Source: Microbacterium lemovicicum
Lineage (GTDB): Bacteria > Actinomycetota > Actinomycetes > Actinomycetales > Microbacteriaceae
Direction of reading: 5' to 3'
DNA: 64,000 bases
Assembly: GCF_003991875.1 (NCBI RefSeq)
Contig: NZ_CP031423.1
Coordinates: 1,550,001 to 1,614,000, forward strand
The notes under the pieces were generated by a model that did no database searches, had not been told where the DNA came from, and saw only the letters and a program-made list of their open reading frames with translations. Numbering within the stretch: position 1 is the first letter of the stretch; every line of letters starts with the position of its first letter. Below are positions 1 through 8,696 of this stretch, one piece after another. A program made the translations under genes and the position numbers.

Positions 1-1
1 G

Positions 2-1012
2 GACGCCATCACCGCCGTGGCGAGCGCCGTCGCGTTGACGAAGGACCTCGTCTCGATCCCCGCCGAGTGGCTCGGACCCGCCGACCTCGCCGACAAGGCC
101 ATCGAGGCCGTCGCGGGCCTGCCCGTCTCCGTCGACGTCTGGGACGAAGAGGCCCTCGCGAAGGAGGGCTTCGGCGGGATCCTCGGCGTCGGCCAGGGCT
201 CGGATCGCCCCCCGCGCCTCGTGCGCCTGGACTATGCGCCGGCCGGCGCGACCCGTCACGTGGCCCTCGTGGGCAAGGGCATCACCTTCGACACGGGCGG
301 CCTCTCCCTCAAGCCCGCCGCCAGCATGGTCGGCATGAAGTACGACATGTGCGGAGCCGCCACGGTTCTGTCGGTCGTGCGGGCCGCAGCATCCCTCGCC
401 CTGCCCGTGCGCGTGACCGCATGGATGTGCATCGCCGACAACATGCCCTCGGGGCGCGCCACGCGTCCGGGCGACGTGCTGCGGATGCTCGACGGCACCA
501 CGGTCGAGGTGCTCAACACCGACGCCGAGGGTCGGCTCGTGCTGGCCGACGGGCTCGTCGCCGCCAGCCGCGAGCACCCCGACCTGATCGTGGACGTCGC
601 CACCCTCACCGGCGCGATCACGGTGGCGCTGGGCACCCGCACCGCCGGAGTGATGGGTGAGGACGACGCGGTCGCCCGGTACCTGGATGCCGCGGCCACG
701 ACCGGCGAGATGGCGTGGCAGCTGCCGCTCCCGGCCCACATGGTCGAGGACCTCGACTCCCCCATCGCCGACCTGCAGAACGCCAAGATCGGCGACCCCG
801 CCGGCGGCTCGCTCTTCGCCGGACTCTTCCTGCGCCACTTCGTCGGGCGCGTGTCCGACGAGGCCGACGCCCCGCGCATCCCCTGGGTGCACCTGGACAT
901 CGCCGGTGTCGGCATGAACAAGGGCGGCGCCTACGGCTACGTCGACAAGGGGCCGACGGGCGCCACGGTGCGCTCCCTGATCCGCCTGCTCGGCGAGGAG
1001 GCCGCCCGGTGA
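2..1012 (+). CDS. pepA: Leucyl aminopeptidase, 3' part (cut by window edge, left copy)
   Basis: This is the C-terminal 336 residues of an M17 leucyl aminopeptidase; the first complete codon is at 2 and the frame is open to the window edge. It retains the metal and catalytic region, including the family signature [10 protein letters not shown] and the [15 protein letters not shown] stretch. It is identical to the same part of the complete gene at 23637-25115. The stop overlaps the GTG of lpdA by four bases, so the two are translationally coupled. The gene is probably whole beyond the left edge, since nothing interrupts it here. Confidence 0.93.
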   Translation, partial: DAITAVASAVALTKDLVSIPAEWLGPADLADKAIEAVAGLPVSVDVWDEEALAKEGFGGILGVGQGSDRPPRLVRLDYAPAGATRHVALVGKGITFDTGGLSLKPAASMVGMKYDMCGAATVLSVVRAAASLALPVRVTAWMCIADNMPSGRATRPGDVLRMLDGTTVEVLNTDAEGRLVLADGLVAASREHPDLIVDVATLTGAITVALGTRTAGVMGEDDAVARYLDAAATTGEMAWQLPLPAHMVEDLDSPIADLQNAKIGDPAGGSLFAGLFLRHFVGRVSDEADAPRIPWVHLDIAGVGMNKGGAYGYVDKGPTGATVRSLIRLLGEEAAR

Positions 1013-2382
1013 CCGATCACCGCTTCGACGTCGTCATCCTCGGCGGAGGGAGCGGCGGGTACGCCGCGGCCCTGCGCGCGGCGGAGCTCGGCAAGTCGGT
1101 CGCCGTCATCGAGAAGGACAAGCTCGGCGGCACGTGCCTGCACCGCGGCTGCATCCCGACCAAGGCCCTCCTGCATGCGGCCGAGGTCGCGGACGCCGCG
1201 CGCGACGCCCCGTCCATCGGCGTGCGCGCGAGTCTCGAGGGCATCGACCCCGAGGGCGTCCGCGCCTACCGCGAGGGCATCGTCGCGAAGAAGTTCAAAG
1301 GGCTCGAGGGCCTGATCAGAGCGCGCGGCATCACCGTGGTGCCCGGTTCGGGCACGCTCGAGGCCGGTCCCGCCGTGCGTGTCGGAGAGGACCTCTACGC
1401 CGGCACGGACGTCATCCTCGCCACCGGCTCGTACAGCCGCTCGCTTCCCGGACTCGAGGTGGGCGGTCGCGTCCTCACGAGCGAGGAGGCGCTGGGCCTG
1501 CCGGAGATCCCGCGGCGCGTGATCATCCTCGGCGGCGGTGTCATCGGCGTGGAGTTCGCCAGCGTGTGGAAGTCCTTCGGCGCCGAGGTCACGATCATCG
1601 AGGCGCTCGATCACCTCGTGCCCGCGGAGGACGTCTCCTCCAGCAAGGCGCTCGAGCGCGCGTTCCGCAAGCGCGGCATCGTGTCATCGCTCGGCGTCCG
1701 CTTCGCCTCGGCGGAGCAGACGGCCGACACGGTGACCGTCACGCTCGAGAACGGCTCCACCTTCGAGGCGGAGTACCTGCTGGTCGCGGTGGGCCGCGGG
1801 CCGGTGACGACCGGTCTCGGCTACGAGGAGGCCGGCGTCACCCTGGAGCGGGGCTTCGTCGTCACCGACGAGCGCTTGCGCACCGGGGTGCCGCACGTGT
1901 GGGCCGTCGGCGACATCGTCCCGGGGCTGCAGCTCGCGCACCGCGGCTTCCAGCAGGGGATCTTCGTCGCGGAGGAGATCGCCGGGCTCGACCCCGTCGT
2001 GGTACCCGACCTGCAGGTGCCCAAGGTGACCTACAGCAACCCCGAGGTCGCCTCCGTCGGCTGGACCGAGGCGCAGGCCGTCGCTGCGCGCGGCGCGGAC
2101 GCAGTGGTGAGCTACGAGTACAACCTCGCAGGCAACGGCCGCAGCGAGATCATCGGCACCTCCGGCATCGTGAAGGTCGTGAGGGAGAAGAACGGTCCCG
2201 TGCTGGGGATGCACCTCGTCGGCGCACGCGTCGGAGAGCTCATCACCGAAGGACAGCTCGCCGTCGCCTGGGAGGCGCACCCGGAGGACATCGCCCCGTT
2301 CATCCACGCGCACCCCACGCAGAGCGAGGCCCTCGGCGAGGCGTTCCTCGCGCTCGCCGGCAAGCCCCTGCACGCACTCTGA
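1009..2382 (+). CDS. lpdA: Dihydrolipoyl dehydrogenase (E3), left copy
   Basis: Flavoprotein E3 subunit that reoxidises the dihydrolipoyl arms of the 2-oxoacid dehydrogenase E2 using NAD+. The 457-residue protein opens with the FAD-binding GGGSGG (12-17), then the redox disulfide [13 protein letters not shown] (Cys43/Cys48). A second Rossmann motif (ILGGGVIG) follows around residue 170, and the C-terminus carries the HAHPTQSE active-site His-Glu pair. The GTG start at 1009 is chosen because it overlaps the pepA stop (GTGA) and is preceded by GGCGAGGAGG. It lies upstream of sucB, the E2 it serves; together with aceE at 43237 these make a pyruvate dehydrogenase set split over two loci. Confidence 0.95.
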   Translation: MTDHRFDVVILGGGSGGYAAALRAAELGKSVAVIEKDKLGGTCLHRGCIPTKALLHAAEVADAARDAPSIGVRASLEGIDPEGVRAYREGIVAKKFKGLEGLIRARGITVVPGSGTLEAGPAVRVGEDLYAGTDVILATGSYSRSLPGLEVGGRVLTSEEALGLPEIPRRVIILGGGVIGVEFASVWKSFGAEVTIIEALDHLVPAEDVSSSKALERAFRKRGIVSSLGVRFASAEQTADTVTVTLENGSTFEAEYLLVAVGRGPVTTGLGYEEAGVTLERGFVVTDERLRTGVPHVWAVGDIVPGLQLAHRGFQQGIFVAEEIAGLDPVVVPDLQVPKVTYSNPEVASVGWTEAQAVAARGADAVVSYEYNLAGNGRSEIIGTSGIVKVVREKNGPVLGMHLVGARVGELITEGQLAVAWEAHPEDIAPFIHAHPTQSEALGEAFLALAGKPLHAL

Positions 2383-2456
2383 CCCCTGGCGTCCCGCCCA
2401 CGAGGCGCGCGTCACTAAGCTGGACAAGACATCGGCATTATGAAGGAGACATCGTC

Positions 2457-4271
2457 ATGAGCACTTCTGTGGTCCTCCCCGCGCTCGGCGAGAGCGTCAC
2501 CGAGGGAACGGTCACCCGCTGGCTCAAGAAGGTCGGCGACACCGTCCAGGAGGACGAAGGGCTGCTCGAGATCTCGACCGACAAGGTCGACACCGAGATC
2601 CCCTCGCCCGTGAGCGGCGTCCTCGAGCAGATCATGGTCGAGGAGGACGAGACCGTCGAGGTCGGCGCCGTCCTGGCGATGATCGGCGACGGCTCCGGTT
2701 CGTCGGGCGACGCGCCCGCAGCCGACTCCGCCGAGGCGCCCGCCGAGGCGGCACCCGCTGAGGAAGCACCTGCCGCCCCTGCCGAGGAGGCTCCCGCGGC
2801 TCCCACCCCGGCTGAGCAGGCCCCCGCCGCTGCGGCTGCTCCGGCGGCGGACTCCGGCTCTTCCGCCGGCACCGATGTCGTGCTCCCGGAGCTCGGCGAG
2901 AGCGTCACCGAGGGCACCGTCACGCGCTGGCTCAAGCAGGTCGGCGACACCATCGAGGTCGACGAGCCGCTCCTGGAGATCTCGACCGACAAGGTCGACA
3001 CCGAGATCCCGTCGCCCGTCGCCGGCACGCTCCAGGCGATCCTGGTGAACGAGGACGAGACCGTCGAGGTCGGCGCGGTCCTCGCCCGCATCGGCGAGGG
3101 GGCGGCCGCCGCTCCCGCTGCGGCGGCTCCTGAGGCTCCGTCGACCGAGCAGCCCGCCGCCGCAGAGCAGCCCGCCGCTCCGGCTCCCGCAGCTCACGCG
3201 CCGGCACCCGCCGCGGCTCCTGCACCGGCTCCGGCCGCCGCGCCGGCACCTGCCGCAGCTCCTGCACCTGCCGCCGCGCCCGCACCGGCTCCGGCCGTAG
3301 CGCCGGCGGCCGCACCGGCGCCCGCGGCAGCCTCGTCGTCTGACGACGACGCCGTCACGTACGTCACCCCGCTGGTGCGTCGCCTGGCCCAGCAGAAGGG
3401 CGTCGACCTCGCGTCGATCACCGGCACGGGCGTGGGTGGGCGCATCCGCAAGGAAGACGTCCTCACGGCCGCCGAGGCCGCCTCCGCCGCAGCATCCGCT
3501 CCCGCTGCAGCCCCGGAAGCCGCTGCTCCCGCGCCCGCCGCCCTTGAGGTCTCGCCGCTGCGCGGCACGACGCAGCCGATGTCGCGTCTGCGCAAGGTGC
3601 TCGCCGAGCGCGCCGTCGCTTCGATGCAGTCGACGGCTCAGCTGACGACGGTCATCGAGGTCGACGTCACGAAGCTGGCGAACTACCGCGACAAAGCGAA
3701 GGGCGACTTCCAGGCGAAGACGGGCGACAAGCTCTCCTTCCTGCCGTTCTTCGCCCTCGCCGCCGCGGAGGCGCTCCAGGCGTACCCGATCATCAATGCC
3801 ACCGTCGACGGCACGAACATCGTGTACCCGCCCAAGGAGAATCTCTCCATCGCGGTCGACACCGAGCGCGGACTGCTCACGCCGGTCCTGCGTGAGGCGG
3901 CCTCGAAGTCGATCGCGCAGATCGCCCACGAGATCGCCGACCTGGCCGCCCGCACGCGCGACAATAAGCTGAAGCCCGACGAGCTCGCCGGCGGAACCTT
4001 CACGCTGACCAACACCGGTTCGCGCGGAGCGCTCTTCGACACGCCCGTCGTCTTCCTGCCGCAGTCGGCGATCCTCGGCACCGGTGTCGTGGTGAAGCGT
4101 CCCGGCATCGTGACGGTCGACGGCAAGGACGCGATCTCGGTGCGCTCCGTGGTGTACCTGGCACTGTCCTACGACCACCGCATCATCGACGGCGCGGACG
4201 CCGCCCGCTTCCTCGGCGCGGTCAAGGCCCGTCTCGAGGCTGCGCAGTTCGAGAGCCAGCTCGGTATCTGA
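2457..4271 (+). CDS. sucB: Dihydrolipoamide acyltransferase (E2) with two lipoyl domains, left copy
   Basis: E2 core of the pyruvate (and in actinobacteria also 2-oxoglutarate) dehydrogenase complex, 604 residues. Two lipoyl domains are visible, each with the acceptor lysine in STDKVDTE (Lys43 in the first). They are followed by long Ala-Pro linkers, an E3-binding domain with [15 protein letters not shown], and a catalytic domain ending in the DHRIIDG active-site motif (His574). The ATG at 2457 has a clear GAAGGAG ribosome-binding site; upstream extensions are antisense-like shadow of lpdA. Actinobacterial annotation calls this SucB or DlaT; as aceE is the only E1 in the window, acetyl transfer is the likely role here. 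Confidence 0.94.
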   Translation: MSTSVVLPALGESVTEGTVTRWLKKVGDTVQEDEGLLEISTDKVDTEIPSPVSGVLEQIMVEEDETVEVGAVLAMIGDGSGSSGDAPAADSAEAPAEAAPAEEAPAAPAEEAPAAPTPAEQAPAAAAAPAADSGSSAGTDVVLPELGESVTEGTVTRWLKQVGDTIEVDEPLLEISTDKVDTEIPSPVAGTLQAILVNEDETVEVGAVLARIGEGAAAAPAAAAPEAPSTEQPAAAEQPAAPAPAAHAPAPAAAPAPAPAAAPAPAAAPAPAAAPAPAPAVAPAAAPAPAAASSSDDDAVTYVTPLVRRLAQQKGVDLASITGTGVGGRIRKEDVLTAAEAASAAASAPAAAPEAAAPAPAALEVSPLRGTTQPMSRLRKVLAERAVASMQSTAQLTTVIEVDVTKLANYRDKAKGDFQAKTGDKLSFLPFFALAAAEALQAYPIINATVDGTNIVYPPKENLSIAVDTERGLLTPVLREAASKSIAQIAHEIADLAARTRDNKLKPDELAGGTFTLTNTGSRGALFDTPVVFLPQSAILGTGVVVKRPGIVTVDGKDAISVRSVVYLALSYDHRIIDGADAARFLGAVKARLEAAQFESQLGI

Positions 4272-4287
4272 GTCGGCCGCATCTGAG

Positions 4288-5829
4288 TCACCCGCCCTGC
4301 TCCGCGACGTCATGGATGTCGCGGAGCAGGGCTTTTCCGGCGGTGAGGACCAGCACGACCAGCTGTGACGTCGCGCCCGTCGCGGTGGCGTCGACCCGCA
4401 CCACCGCCGCCCCGCCGTACTCGTCCAGAAGCGTGATGGACCGCTGTCCGCCGGGCAGGTCGGCCGCTCCCGCAGGGAAGACCCGCGCGGGATCTTCGGC
4501 GACGGTCGCCAGACACCCCGCCTCGCCCGCGCAGGCGGTGCGCGCCGCGAGCAGCGCTTCGGCGGCGTCCACCCATCCTCCGCCCGTGCCGCCCGGCGTC
4601 GACGGGGCCGCCACGGGAGGCTGAGCGCCCGGGTCGGGCGCGGGTGCGGGCGCGGGCGCGGGCTCCGGCGGCGGTCCCGGTGACGGGATCGGCGCCGCAG
4701 CATCGGTCGGCACGGCCTCCGTGCTGCCGCCCGGCACCCCGCCCTCCCCTGCGCTGCCTTCCGCGGCATCGGCCGCGACCGGTGATCCCCCGGCGGGATC
4801 GACCCCGCCGCCCGGCCACATGAGCCCCGCACCGACGACGACCACCACGATTCCGGCCGCCAGCACCCACGGAGCTCGCCTGCTCCGTGTCGGGCGCCGG
4901 AGTCGCCGCCACACCGATGTCACGGCCTGCGACGCGGCGTCGGCGATGTCGCCGTCCACGTGCGCCGCGATGAGGTCGGCCCATCGCGCCCGGCGCTCCG
5001 GCCCGGCTGCCTCCGGGACATCCGGCACGCCCGCCGTCCGCGCCCGCTGCGGGGTCAGCATCGTGGTCGCGAGCGGCGCCGGCTCGCCGACCGCGAAGAG
5101 CGACGCCTCCAGCCGATCGACGTCGCGCATCAGCGCGCGCCGGTCGTCGAGTGCGTCCCGGACGTCGAGGATCGCGTGACGCAGAGCACCGTGCGCATGG
5201 TCGCCGAGCTCCGCGAGCAGTTCCGCCGTCGACCTGCCCGCCTCGGTCGCACCGGTCGCGAGCACCGGTCGCCCGGCATCCGTCAGCCACCAGGTGCCGT
5301 GCGGCTCGGGAATCCCCGCCGCCGCGCACTCCGCCGCGCCGCGCAGCAGGCTCACTGCGCACGTGAGGCACTCACCGTCCGACAGCGGCGCGTCGGCGCC
5401 GCGCCGACGGACGAGGAACGCGTCGGCACGCTCGACGCAGTGCGGCAGGGCGACATCGTGTCCGTCGGCTCGACGAACGATGTCGCAGGGCGACAGCAGG
5501 TGACCGGAGGCCGCGGCATCCCATCCCGCCCACTCCTCTTCGAGCACGTCCGCGTCGACGAGCACATGCGCCTCACCCTGCGGCGTGTGCACGAGCAGAC
5601 CGGGCCACGGCGCCTCGGGCGGCGCCACGGCCCGCATGACGCGGTAGCCGCGGAGAAGACGCGGTGCGGGCGGGAGAAGGTCGATCGTCACCCTCCGATC
5701 GTCGTGGTCGGGGGCGAAGCGACGACGACTGAGGACCGTGATCAGCGGGATCGCCGGGCCCGCCGCACGCTGGGGAGGAGGGGCGGGAGCCGAGGAGCGC
5801 GGAACGGTATCCTGGATCCATGGCAGCAC
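4288..5829 (-). CDS. Proline-rich single-pass membrane protein of unknown function, left copy
   Basis: I do not recognise a family. From the ATG at 5829 the protein has 513 residues: a soluble N-terminal half containing HCVERADAF and a CLTCA pair, an Arg/Pro stretch, one transmembrane segment (WVLAAGIVVVVVGAGLMW), then a Pro/Ala-rich linker (PPPEPAPAPAPAPDPG) and an extracytoplasmic C-terminal domain of about 110 residues. The layout resembles actinobacterial cell-envelope or signalling proteins with a cytoplasmic sensor and external domain. The start is uncertain: the first 46 residues overlie the promoter of the divergent gene at 5820, and GTG 5691 is an alternative, though its GGAGG lies too close. 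Confidence 0.65.
   Translation of the reverse strand: MLPWIQDTVPRSSAPAPPPQRAAGPAIPLITVLSRRRFAPDHDDRRVTIDLLPPAPRLLRGYRVMRAVAPPEAPWPGLLVHTPQGEAHVLVDADVLEEEWAGWDAAASGHLLSPCDIVRRADGHDVALPHCVERADAFLVRRRGADAPLSDGECLTCAVSLLRGAAECAAAGIPEPHGTWWLTDAGRPVLATGATEAGRSTAELLAELGDHAHGALRHAILDVRDALDDRRALMRDVDRLEASLFAVGEPAPLATTMLTPQRARTAGVPDVPEAAGPERRARWADLIAAHVDGDIADAASQAVTSVWRRLRRPTRSRRAPWVLAAGIVVVVVGAGLMWPGGGVDPAGGSPVAADAAEGSAGEGGVPGGSTEAVPTDAAAPIPSPGPPPEPAPAPAPAPDPGAQPPVAAPSTPGGTGGGWVDAAEALLAARTACAGEAGCLATVAEDPARVFPAGAADLPGGQRSITLLDEYGGAAVVRVDATATGATSQLVVLVLTAGKALLRDIHDVAEQGG
4294..4336 (+). terminator. Intrinsic terminator of lpdA-sucB, inside the convergent gene's 3' end
   Basis: A perfect 15-bp inverted repeat (4294-4308 with 4318-4332, 9-nt loop) is followed by TTTT, 22 bases after the sucB stop. 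It overlaps the last codons of the convergent gene at 4288-5829, so the hairpin sequence is also coding. Confidence 0.85.
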
Positions 5830-6530
5830 GCACCGCCGCGCCCGAGAAGCGCCCTGGATTCTTCTCCCAGCTCCGCACCCTCTTCCGCTTCACGAAAGAG
5901 GCGTACCCCTGGCTGCCCTATGTGCTGGTGGGCATCCTCCTCGTCGGCATCGGACTGGGCGTGCTCATCGGGTTCCTCCTGCCGCCGGTCGCCGTCTGGA
6001 GCGTCATCCTGTGGGGTGTCACGGGCCTGATGCTCGGCATCCTCGCGGCGCTGATGACGATGACCCGGCTTTCGAGCACGGCGATGTACAAGAAGATCGA
6101 CGGGATGCCGGGCGCAGCCGGCCACGTGCTGTCCACGTCGCTCGGACGCAAGTGGCAGTCCGGTGACATGCCCGTGGGCATCAACCCCAAGACGCAGGAA
6201 GCCGTCTACCGCGCCATCGGCCGCGGCGGCGTCGTCATCGTCGGCGAGGGCGCGCGCGGACGGCTCACGCGACTCGTCAACGAGGAGCGCTCGAAGGTGC
6301 AGCGCGTCGCGCAGGGCGTCCCCGTGACCGTCCTCTACGTCGGCCACGGCGACGACGAGGTGCCGATCGGCAAGCTCCCCTCGACGATCAAGGCGCTTCC
6401 GAACGCGATCGACCGCGGCACCATGGCTGCGGTCATCAAGCGCGTCGAGTCCGTCTCGCAGTCGCTGGCATCGCTGCCGATCCCGAAGGGGATTGACCCG
6501 ACCCGCGCCCGCGCGCCGCGTCCGCGGTAG
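5820..6530 (+). CDS. DUF4191 family membrane protein, left copy
   Basis: A 236-residue actinobacterial membrane protein. After about 30 residues with FFSQLRTLFRFTK, two hydrophobic segments follow (PYVLVGILLVGIGLGVLIGFLLP and VWSVILWGVTGLMLGILAAL), then a basic cytoplasmic domain with GINPKTQEAVYRAIGRGGVVIVGEG and an Arg/Pro-rich tail. This matches the DUF4191 family, widespread in actinobacteria and uncharacterised. Its ATG overlaps the maximal start of the divergent gene by 10 bp; TATCCT eleven bases upstream could be a -10 for a nearly leaderless transcript. It converges with the RDD gene, leaving only three bases between the stops. Confidence 0.85.
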   Translation: MAARTAAPEKRPGFFSQLRTLFRFTKEAYPWLPYVLVGILLVGIGLGVLIGFLLPPVAVWSVILWGVTGLMLGILAALMTMTRLSSTAMYKKIDGMPGAAGHVLSTSLGRKWQSGDMPVGINPKTQEAVYRAIGRGGVVIVGEGARGRLTRLVNEERSKVQRVAQGVPVTVLYVGHGDDEVPIGKLPSTIKALPNAIDRGTMAAVIKRVESVSQSLASLPIPKGIDPTRARAPRPR

Positions 6531-6533
6531 CGC

Positions 6534-6968
6534 TCAGGCGCGCACCAGCACCGTCCCGACGGCCTTGTCGTGCAGGCCGCGACGGTCGGTGTCCCAGATG
6601 ACGGCCGGGATGACGATGGCGAGCAGCAGCGAGCGCACGATGGGCCGCCAGAGGCCGGTCCACTCGCGGTCCACGCGCATGAGCCGCAGTCCGAAGATGC
6701 GGTGGCCGGGGCTCCCGCCGATGGTCGGGATGAAGATCGCCTGCAGGACGATGAACACCGCCATGGGCGCGAACGTCGTCAGGCCCGACTCGTCGGGCAG
6801 AGCGAACGAGCGGTAGCCGAGGAAGGCTGTCGCGATGACCGTCGCCGAGACCCAGTCCACGGCGAGGGCGCCGATGCGCCGGCCGAGGTGGGCGATGCTC
6901 CCCGATCCGGTCGGGGGAAGTCCGAGGCGCTCGCCTGGATACGATGAATCTGCAAGCGTTTCGGACAC
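6534..6968 (-). CDS. RDD family membrane protein, left copy
   Basis: A 144-residue protein with the RDD layout: an Arg-containing first segment (HLGRRIGALAVDWVSATVIATAFLG), a second membrane span, the GGSPGHRIFGLRLMR motif, and a third span ending in DTDRRGLHDKAVGT. The GTG at 6968 is used because reading further upstream only adds antisense of glnA. RDD proteins are small membrane proteins often beside glnA in actinobacteria, with no settled function. It diverges from glnA; the GlnR-like box at 6992-7018 lies 24 bp from its start and could influence both genes. Confidence 0.85.
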   Translation of the reverse strand: MSETLADSSYPGERLGLPPTGSGSIAHLGRRIGALAVDWVSATVIATAFLGYRSFALPDESGLTTFAPMAVFIVLQAIFIPTIGGSPGHRIFGLRLMRVDREWTGLWRPIVRSLLLAIVIPAVIWDTDRRGLHDKAVGTVLVRA

Positions 6969-6991
6969 ACTCCCAGCGTAACGGGCGACGC

Positions 6992-7018
6992 GTAACACGC
7001 TCGAAACATGGGGGATAC
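6992..7018 (+). promoter_or_regulatory. Candidate GlnR box upstream of glnA, left copy
   Basis: The pattern GTAAC-n6-GAAAC-n6-GATAC (6992-6996, 7003-7007, 7014-7018) keeps the 11-bp spacing of the actinobacterial GlnR consensus, an alternation of GTnAC and GAAAC half-sites. It sits 78 bp before the glnA ATG. A further GTAAC at 6978 is off register. GlnR normally switches glnA with nitrogen status. Confidence 0.6.
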
Positions 7019-7095
7019 TGCCGGGACACGCCCTCTCGATAGCGTCGAGCACGTCCGCACTGCGGACGACCCGATGCCCTACCTCTGGAGTCTCC

Positions 7096-8520
7096 ATGTT
7101 CAGTGATTCATCCGAGGTGCTGAAGTTCATCAAGGACGAGGACGTCAAGTTCCTCGACATCCGGTTCACGGATCTTCCTGGCGTCCAGCAGCACTTCAAC
7201 ATCCCCGCCTCGACGGTCGACGAGGAGTTCTTCACCGTCGGCCAGCTGTTCGACGGCTCCTCCATCCGGGGCTTCGCCAACATCCACGAGTCGGACATGC
7301 AGCTGATCCCGGACGTCACCACGGCGTACCTCGACCAGTTCCGCGAGGCGAAGACGCTGATCATGATCTTCGACATCTACAACCCGCGCAACGGCGAGAT
7401 CTACCACAAGGACCCGCGTCAGGTCGCCAAGAAGGCGGAGAAGTACCTCGCCTCCACCGGCATCGCCGACACCGCGTTCTTCGCCCCCGAGGCGGAGTTC
7501 TACATCTTCGACGACGTCCGCTACGAGGTGAAGCAGAACTCCAGCTTCTACTCCGTCGACTCCGAGGAAGGCGCCTGGAACACCGGCCGTGTGGAAGAGG
7601 GCGGCAACCTCGCCAACAAGACGCCCTACAAGGGCGGATACTTCCCGGTCAGCCCGGTCGACAAGACGGCCGACCTCCGCGACGACATCACCCTCAAGCT
7701 GATCGAGGCCGGCTTCGTGCTCGAGCGCTCGCACCACGAGGTGGGCACCGGCGGTCAGCAGGAGATCAACTACCGCTTCGACACCATGGTGCACTCGGCG
7801 GACGACATCCTGAAGTTCAAGTACATCGTCAAGAACACCGCCGAGCAGTGGGGCAAGGTCGCGACCTTCATGCCCAAGCCGCTCTTCGGCGACAACGGCT
7901 CCGGAATGCACACGCACCAGTCGCTGTGGCTCGACGGCAAGCCCCTCTTCTACGACGAGAAGGGCTACGGCGGACTCTCCGACATCGCCCGCTGGTACAT
8001 CGGCGGCCTGCTCGCCCATGCCCCCGCGGTGCTGGCGTTCACCAACCCGACGATCAACTCCTACAAGCGTCTGGTCAAGGGCTACGAGGCTCCGGTCAAC
8101 CTGGTCTACTCGGCCGGCAACCGCTCGGCTGCCATCCGCATCCCGATCACGGGCTCGAACCCGAAGGCCAAGCGCATCGAGTTCCGCGCGCCCGACGCCT
8201 CCGGCAACCCGTACCTCGCCTTCGCCGCGCAGATGATGGCGGGCCTGGACGGCATCCTGAACCGCATCGAGCCGCACGAGCCGGTCGACAAGGACCTGTA
8301 CGAGCTTCCCCCCGAGGAGGCGAAGAACATCCCGCAGGTTCCGAACTCGCTGCTCGACTCGCTCGAAGCGCTGCGCGCCGACCAGGAGTTCCTGACCCGC
8401 GGCAACGTCTTCACGCCCGAGCTCATCGAGACGTGGATCGAGTACAAGATCGAGAACGAGATCCAGCCGATCAACGCCCGTCCTCACCCGTTCGAGTACG
8501 AGCTCTACTTCGGCGTCTGA
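7096..8520 (+). CDS. glnA: Glutamine synthetase type I (adenylylatable), left copy
   Basis: Condenses glutamate and ammonium using ATP; cytoplasmic dodecamer and the main ammonium-assimilating enzyme. The 474 residues match the GSI length. Visible motifs are the beta-grasp N-terminus with FDGSSIRGF, the ATP-binding [15 protein letters not shown], the glutamate-binding NRSAAIRIP, and the adenylylation loop [11 protein letters not shown] with Tyr402 in the position modified by GlnE. It is divergent from the RDD gene and followed by a strong terminator. Placement beside glnE and glnA2 is the usual actinobacterial arrangement and supports post-translational control in addition to the GlnR-like box. 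Confidence 0.97.
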   Translation: MFSDSSEVLKFIKDEDVKFLDIRFTDLPGVQQHFNIPASTVDEEFFTVGQLFDGSSIRGFANIHESDMQLIPDVTTAYLDQFREAKTLIMIFDIYNPRNGEIYHKDPRQVAKKAEKYLASTGIADTAFFAPEAEFYIFDDVRYEVKQNSSFYSVDSEEGAWNTGRVEEGGNLANKTPYKGGYFPVSPVDKTADLRDDITLKLIEAGFVLERSHHEVGTGGQQEINYRFDTMVHSADDILKFKYIVKNTAEQWGKVATFMPKPLFGDNGSGMHTHQSLWLDGKPLFYDEKGYGGLSDIARWYIGGLLAHAPAVLAFTNPTINSYKRLVKGYEAPVNLVYSAGNRSAAIRIPITGSNPKAKRIEFRAPDASGNPYLAFAAQMMAGLDGILNRIEPHEPVDKDLYELPPEEAKNIPQVPNSLLDSLEALRADQEFLTRGNVFTPELIETWIEYKIENEIQPINARPHPFEYELYFGV

Positions 8521-8531
8521 CACACGCACCG

Positions 8532-8564
8532 CGAAGGGCCCCGGCGTCATGCCGGGGCCCTTCG
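8532..8564 (+). terminator. Terminator of glnA, left copy
   Basis: Perfect 14-bp arms around GTCAT, very GC-rich, starting 11 bases after the glnA stop. No T tract beyond TTCG follows. The convergent glnE begins past the next hairpin. Confidence 0.8.
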
Positions 8565-8595
8565 TCGTGAGTGCCCTGCCGCGTCCCGCCCGGCC

Positions 8596-8661
8596 CTCGC
8601 GAAACGTCGCAACACGCCGCGCACGCGCGCAACGGCACGGCGTGTTGCGACGTCTCGCGAG
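8596..8661. repeat. Long intergenic inverted repeat between glnA and glnE, left copy
   Basis: Two 24-base arms (8596-8619 and 8638-8661) pair with one mismatch around an 18-base GC-rich spacer. Each arm contains the core CGTCGCAACACGCCG. It sits between the convergent glnA and glnE, beyond glnA's own terminator, and lacks a T tract. It could terminate glnE or be a dispersed palindromic element; only a genome-wide search could tell. Confidence 0.7.
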
Positions 8662-8696
8662 AGAGGGACAGCGGGACCTGTCGCGTCGCGGCCCGC

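Noticed and set aside
1134..2456. Upstream extension of sucB to about 1134 (1045-residue frame)
   Set aside because: It overlaps lpdA in another frame, is Arg-rich like a shadow reading, and the ATG 2457 has a strong ribosome-binding site.
3100..3330. Ala-Pro coding repeats in sucB as a separate repeat element or CRISPR
   Set aside because: They are the flexible linkers between lipoyl and E3-binding domains; spacing and identity are irregular.
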